Origin: Desulfobulbus sp.
GTDB lineage: Bacteria; Desulfobacterota; Desulfobulbia; Desulfobulbales; Desulfobulbaceae
Assembly: GCA_028684915.1 (NCBI GenBank)
Contig: JAQUEZ010000259.1
Location: 1 to 8,348 of the forward strand
Direction of reading: 5' to 3'
DNA: 8,348 bases
Shown: positions 5,404-8,348 of the stretch, one piece after another
Layout of the letters: the number at the start of each line of letters is the position of its first letter
How positions within the stretch are numbered: the first letter of the stretch is position 1
The notes under the pieces: model-generated
What the model was told of the DNA's origin: nothing
Database searches by the model: none
The model's input: only the letters and a program-made list of their open reading frames with translations
Translations under genes and position numbers: made by a program

Positions 5404-6003
5404 TTAATGAAAAATCTTGTTGATAGCCTGTACTTGTAGCTTTTCACCTTTATGCTGCAATATGTTTACCCCGCAATAGTCCTGAGGGATCTGGAGCAAA
5501 TCGTCAAACGGCAGATCCTGCAAACAGGAAAGAATCGCCCTGTTCACTCCGGCATGGGCCACGATCAAGGTTGGGCCCCGGTGTTTGTTCGCAATTTTCT
5601 GCAGTACAGGCAGGGCGCGGGCGGCTACTTCGGCAAAACTCTCTCCCCGCAGTGGACGGAATGTACCCATGTGCAGGCCCCGTTCTTCATAGGCATTGGG
5701 AAAGCGTTGCCGCACCTCCGCAACAGTCAAACCCTCCCAGGTACCAAGATCAATTTCCCGGAAGGCGTCGACGGTCACGATTTCAGAAGTGGAGCGGCCG
5801 CTGACGAAAGTTGCCGTTTGCATGGCCCGGCTCAGCGATGAGGAGAAAAATCGGCTGAAGGGAATATCGGCAAGCACCTGGCCAAGTCGTTTGGCTTGGT
5901 TGATGCCGTTCTGGTTGAGAGGGAGGTCGGTCTGGCCGAGGAAGCGCCGGGGGGAGGACTTATCGATCTCGCCGTGGCGAAGCAGGTAGATCAATGACTG
6001 CAT
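5404..6003 (-). CDS. Histidine phosphatase (phosphoglycerate-mutase superfamily)
   Basis: This 199-residue protein has the complete histidine phosphatase signature: LLRHGE with Arg9 and His10 (the phosphate-accepting histidine), SSLSRAMQTA with Arg59, FREIDLGTWEG with Glu83 (the likely proton donor), and VAHAGVNR with His150. FLGQTDLPLNQNG and the overall length are typical of the CobC/alpha-ribazole phosphatase and broad-specificity small-phosphatase branch, not of glycolytic phosphoglycerate mutase. It should be a soluble cytoplasmic phosphomonoesterase. Its ATG at 6003 lies inside the 3' end of the NTP-transferase/HD gene (13-nt overlap) with no good ribosome binding site of its own, so translation is probably coupled and the substrate may be a nucleotide or pterin phosphate from that pathway. 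A role in cobalamin assembly is possible from the family, but no cobalamin genes are nearby. Confidence 0.9.
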   Translation of the reverse strand: MQSLIYLLRHGEIDKSSPRRFLGQTDLPLNQNGINQAKRLGQVLADIPFSRFFSSSLSRAMQTATFVSGRSTSEIVTVDAFREIDLGTWEGLTVAEVRQRFPNAYEERGLHMGTFRPLRGESFAEVAARALPVLQKIANKHRGPTLIVAHAGVNRAILSCLQDLPFDDLLQIPQDYCGVNILQHKGEKLQVQAINKIFH

Positions 6004-7148
6004 GCCACAAAGGCCATCTCCATGATCAATTCCAGCGGTTGGCCTACCTCGGACTCGACCGCAGTCGCTAGATCCTGGGCCAAGCGATAACGGCCAAGGA
6101 TAGCCTGAACTGCTTCCGGATCATGGTTGTAGAGGGCTAGTTTTTCTTCGAATCGCTCGTTGACGCCAATCATGCGGCTGCCGCGAACCAGTTTGTCGGC
6201 CAGATGCACCAGTTCCCTTTCGCCCACACCCATCTCCGCCGTCCATTGCATATCCTTATGCGCGGCGACAATTTCAGCTGCCTGGTCAAAACCGAGTTCG
6301 CGCAACCAGGTGGCCCCGGTTTCCTCGTGATGGGCATGGCCCTTGGCAATATCATGGAGCAACCCGCAGACTCGGCAGGTTTGCGGGCTCAGTTCCCGAC
6401 CGCTATGGCGAATAAGCGTCTCACAGAGGATGCCGGCCACATCGCCGACCATGCGGCCGTGGGCCAGCCCCTTTTCCGGCATTGCGTAGATATGGTCGAT
6501 AATCGCCTCTGCCTCGGCCATGGTGGGGATACCTCGGCGGCCAAAGCGGATGCAGCCGGCAAAGTAGTCATCGGGCGTATCCATATCAAAATGGATATTG
6601 GCATCAGCCACCTGCACCTCACCAACTTGCTCGGGATGGTTGGTCTCAAGCTCGCTCAGCAGGGTACGGAGACCGCCTTCCGGCTCAGGTGTAGTGCGAA
6701 TCAGGGTGATCAGTTCGGCGGACAACAGGGGTGGATGGCCTCGGAGCTCATCAAAGACCGGGTAGAAAACACGGGCTGGAGCTTGTGTCTTGGCCTGGAG
6801 CAGCAGATTGACCGTGCCGCGCCGCACCAGAGAAATATCAACAGGGAGGAGGAAAAAACCGCTACTGTTCTCACACAGTCCCCGGACTCCGGCCCGGACC
6901 GAGCTGTACATACCGTCGGCAAAGTCTGGATTATGCACCGGGCGGACACCGGCTTTTTCGGCCACAGCACGTACTTCGGACACACGGTGGCCGGTGACGA
7001 CCACGATATCGTTGATCCCGCAGGAACGAAACAGGTTGATGCTCTGTTCAAGCACAGTGGTTTTGCCCATGGGGAGCAAGGCTTTGAGTTCACCCATGCG
7101 TGAGGAAAAGCCTCCGGCAAGGATGATGGCGCTGGTTTGTGACGACAT
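5991..7148 (-). CDS. MocA/MobA-like nucleotidyltransferase fused to HD domain
   Basis: The 385-residue protein joins two enzymes. Residues about 5-205 are a MobA-like NTP transferase: LAGGFSSRMG with LKALLP (10-26), NPDFADGMYSSVRAG (73-87) as in MocA, PVDISLV (102-108) in place of the usual G-D-x-P loop, RGHPPLLS (136-143) and DMDTPDD (188-194). MocA attaches CMP, and MobA GMP, to molybdopterin; the GM.SS..AG and RGHP motifs favour MocA, giving the cytosine dinucleotide cofactor. Residues about 210-370 are an HD hydrolase domain with His230, the pair His265-Asp266 in LLHDIAKGHAHH, His297 and Asp318 as metal ligands. I recall a family named after Desulfovibrio DVU_1551 with this make-up, but could not check. 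It lies between the XdhC gene (76 nt upstream) and the phosphatase (13-nt overlap), so it fits a molybdoenzyme maturation operon. No Shine-Dalgarno sequence is evident before ATG 7148. The HD substrate is unknown. Confidence 0.9.
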   Translation of the reverse strand: MSSQTSAIILAGGFSSRMGELKALLPMGKTTVLEQSINLFRSCGINDIVVVTGHRVSEVRAVAEKAGVRPVHNPDFADGMYSSVRAGVRGLCENSSGFFLLPVDISLVRRGTVNLLLQAKTQAPARVFYPVFDELRGHPPLLSAELITLIRTTPEPEGGLRTLLSELETNHPEQVGEVQVADANIHFDMDTPDDYFAGCIRFGRRGIPTMAEAEAIIDHIYAMPEKGLAHGRMVGDVAGILCETLIRHSGRELSPQTCRVCGLLHDIAKGHAHHEETGATWLRELGFDQAAEIVAAHKDMQWTAEMGVGERELVHLADKLVRGSRMIGVNERFEEKLALYNHDPEAVQAILGRYRLAQDLATAVESEVGQPLELIMEMAFVACSH

Positions 7149-7196
7149 GGCTGAAAATAAGATGCGGTTGGTCGGATCTGCTCTAATTCGCTGGTA

Positions 7197-7219
7197 GTTT
7201 AGTTGGTTACAACCTAAAC
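7197..7219. repeat. Short inverted repeat between operon genes
   Basis: GTTTAG (7197-7202) and CTAAAC (7214-7219) are complementary, and with one bulged base the stem extends by TTG/CAA. It lies 6 nt beyond the XdhC stop codon in the 76-nt gap before the fusion gene. It could be a mild attenuator or an RNA-processing hairpin tuning expression of the downstream genes; there is no U-run. Confidence 0.3.
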
Positions 7220-7224
7220 CTAAA

Positions 7225-8277
7225 TCAGATCAGATGCCAGGCCTTTCTGCCGGTGGCACGTTGGTAAATAAGTTCGCCCACGATGGAAATCGCGATCTCT
7301 TCCGGGGTATCGGCTTCAATACCAAGGCCGATCGGGCAATGCACACTTTCCAGCAGTTCCTCTTTGAAGCCTTTGTCCATCAGTTTTTTGTAGATGGCGT
7401 TTCGCTTTTTTCGCGATCCGATCATGCCGATGTACCCGGCCTCGGTGCGCAGAGCCTGCTCAAGCACATCCATATCGTGCATGTGTCCACGGGTAACGAT
7501 CACTAGATAGGCATCGTGGTCGATTTCAAAATCCTCAAAGCAGTTATCAAAGTCGGAGAGCACCTTGACCTCTTCGGCCAAGGGAAACCGCTCCGTATTG
7601 GCAAATTCGGAACGGTCATCCAACACCACCACGCGAAAGCCGACCCGGGTAGCCGCTTCTGCGGTACAGGCAGAGACATGACCGGCACCAAGGAGATAGA
7701 CTGTCCCGGCAACGGCAAAGTAGGAGAGTAAATATTCCCGTCCTTCATGCTCGATCAGGGTCGCGGCTGAGGTGGAGGACCGGACCTGTTTGATGGACGA
7801 AAGCAAATCGTCGGAAATCTCGGTGTGGCTGGGAGTACCGCGATGATCAACCACAAAACGCGGCTCCTCATCGGAGCCCTTTGCCAGCGGGCAAACCAGG
7901 GTGATGCGGCGTCCGGAATGCATCGACTCCAGCAATCGACGGAAAACCTCACGATTGGATTCGCTTGGGGCAATGTATTCGAGGAAGACTTCCATCCTTC
8001 CGCCGCAGATCATGTCGGTATTGGCTGCCATGGAGTTGGTGAGGTCAAAGGCCTTGCGCAGCGATTTTTTGTTGGAGAAACATTGGGCGGCCTCCTCCAT
8101 TGCCAGCGCCTCAACCTGGCCGCCGCCGATGGTGCCACCGATACGACCGTCGCGAAGGATAATCATTTTAGCCCCGGCAAGGCGAGGGGTGGAACCGGAT
8201 TGACTGGAGATGGTGACCAGGACCAGGTCCTGACCGTCACCCAAGGTGGAACAAATCTGTTGAATTAGTTTTTTCAT
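7225..8277 (-). CDS. xdhC: XdhC/CoxI-family molybdoenzyme maturation factor
   Basis: The 350-residue protein has both halves of the family. The N-terminal XdhC/CoxI domain shows SGSTPRLAGAKM (27-38), GGTIGGGQVEA (47-57) and DMICGG (88-93, with Cys91). The C-terminal Rossmann domain shows YLLGAGHVS (194-202), VVLDDRSEFANTERFP (217-232), VIVTRGHMHDMDVLEQAL (259-276), YIGMIGSRKK (282-291) and CPIGLGIEADTPEEIAISI (314-332). Well-studied XdhC binds molybdenum cofactor, protects it while the essential sulfido ligand is added, and passes it to xanthine dehydrogenase-type apoenzymes in the cytoplasm. The target enzyme is not in the window. ATG 8277 has a good ribosome binding site, AAGGAT (complement of 8286-8291), and overlaps the preceding stop (ATGA). 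The gene for a cofactor nucleotidyltransferase fused to HD follows. The symbol is by family; one-to-one orthology is not shown. Confidence 0.92.
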   Translation of the reverse strand: MKKLIQQICSTLGDGQDLVLVTISSQSGSTPRLAGAKMIILRDGRIGGTIGGGQVEALAMEEAAQCFSNKKSLRKAFDLTNSMAANTDMICGGRMEVFLEYIAPSESNREVFRRLLESMHSGRRITLVCPLAKGSDEEPRFVVDHRGTPSHTEISDDLLSSIKQVRSSTSAATLIEHEGREYLLSYFAVAGTVYLLGAGHVSACTAEAATRVGFRVVVLDDRSEFANTERFPLAEEVKVLSDFDNCFEDFEIDHDAYLVIVTRGHMHDMDVLEQALRTEAGYIGMIGSRKKRNAIYKKLMDKGFKEELLESVHCPIGLGIEADTPEEIAISIVGELIYQRATGRKAWHLI

Positions 8278-8348
8278 GACTGGATATCCTTACGATGGTC
8301 ATCAAGGGTGCGTTTTGCCGGATGGATAGTGGTCTCGGGTGGTGCGTC
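8274..8348 (-). CDS. 3' end of an unidentified upstream operon gene
   Basis: From the right edge one minus-strand frame reads DAPPETTIHPAKRTLDDHRK then DIQS and a TGA that overlaps the XdhC start codon as ATGA. That 4-nt overlap is typical of translationally coupled operon genes and is the main reason to call it coding. The 24 residues are a proline-rich then charged C-terminal tail and do not identify a family. By context a molybdopterin-binding, cofactor-synthesis or molybdoenzyme gene is likely. Confidence 0.55.
   Translation of the reverse strand, partial: DAPPETTIHPAKRTLDDHRKDIQS

Noticed and set aside
6204..7103. 299-codon plus-strand frame opposite the nucleotidyltransferase-HD gene
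   Set aside because: It is a long antisense shadow of a high-GC gene whose minus-strand frame carries all the conserved motifs; the plus-strand translation has no recognisable domain.

Overview
The window looks like a chromosomal piece of a sulfate-reducer-like deltaproteobacterium (Desulfobacterota; Desulfobulbales-like is my guess). The reasons are the moderate GC content, the LonB-like protease family, a molybdenum-cofactor accessory operon containing an NTP-transferase/HD fusion that I recall from Desulfovibrio-type genomes, and many short intergenic palindromes. The taxonomic assignment is inference; there is no rRNA or marker gene here.

Left part (1-1245): the 5' end of a MOT1-type (SulP-related) molybdate/sulfate permease gene reads leftward. 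It has a near-consensus promoter and a perfect 16-bp inverted repeat over the predicted transcription start, which looks like a repressor operator. Next comes a decayed IS630-family transposase (about 365-1142). Two small non-autonomous elements interrupt it. One (559-821) has 26-bp terminal inverted repeats and an exact 8-bp target duplication. The other (835-983) appears to sit in a duplicated TA. Removing both restores the transposase reading frame across the two junctions, except for one stop codon.

Middle (1246-5400): a complete LonB-like AAA+ Ser/Lys protease gene on the minus strand, then a gene-poor stretch, then two overlapping plus-strand genes for small membrane proteins (an unnamed two-TM protein and a DUF3592-like protein). 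Similar directly oriented 35-bp repeats lie on either side of this pair. The gap after it holds two palindromic repeat elements.

Right part (5404-8348): a minus-strand operon, read right to left. It holds the tail of an unidentified gene (ATGA overlap), an XdhC-family molybdoenzyme maturation factor, a MocA/MobA-like nucleotidyltransferase fused to an HD hydrolase domain, and a histidine phosphatase that overlaps the fusion gene by 13 nt. Together they suggest synthesis, insertion and perhaps turnover of a dinucleotide form of molybdenum cofactor for a xanthine dehydrogenase/aldehyde oxidoreductase-type enzyme encoded nearby. With the permease at the left edge, molybdenum is the theme at both ends. 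I see no tRNA, rRNA, CRISPR array or phage genes, and no clearly new defence or signalling system.
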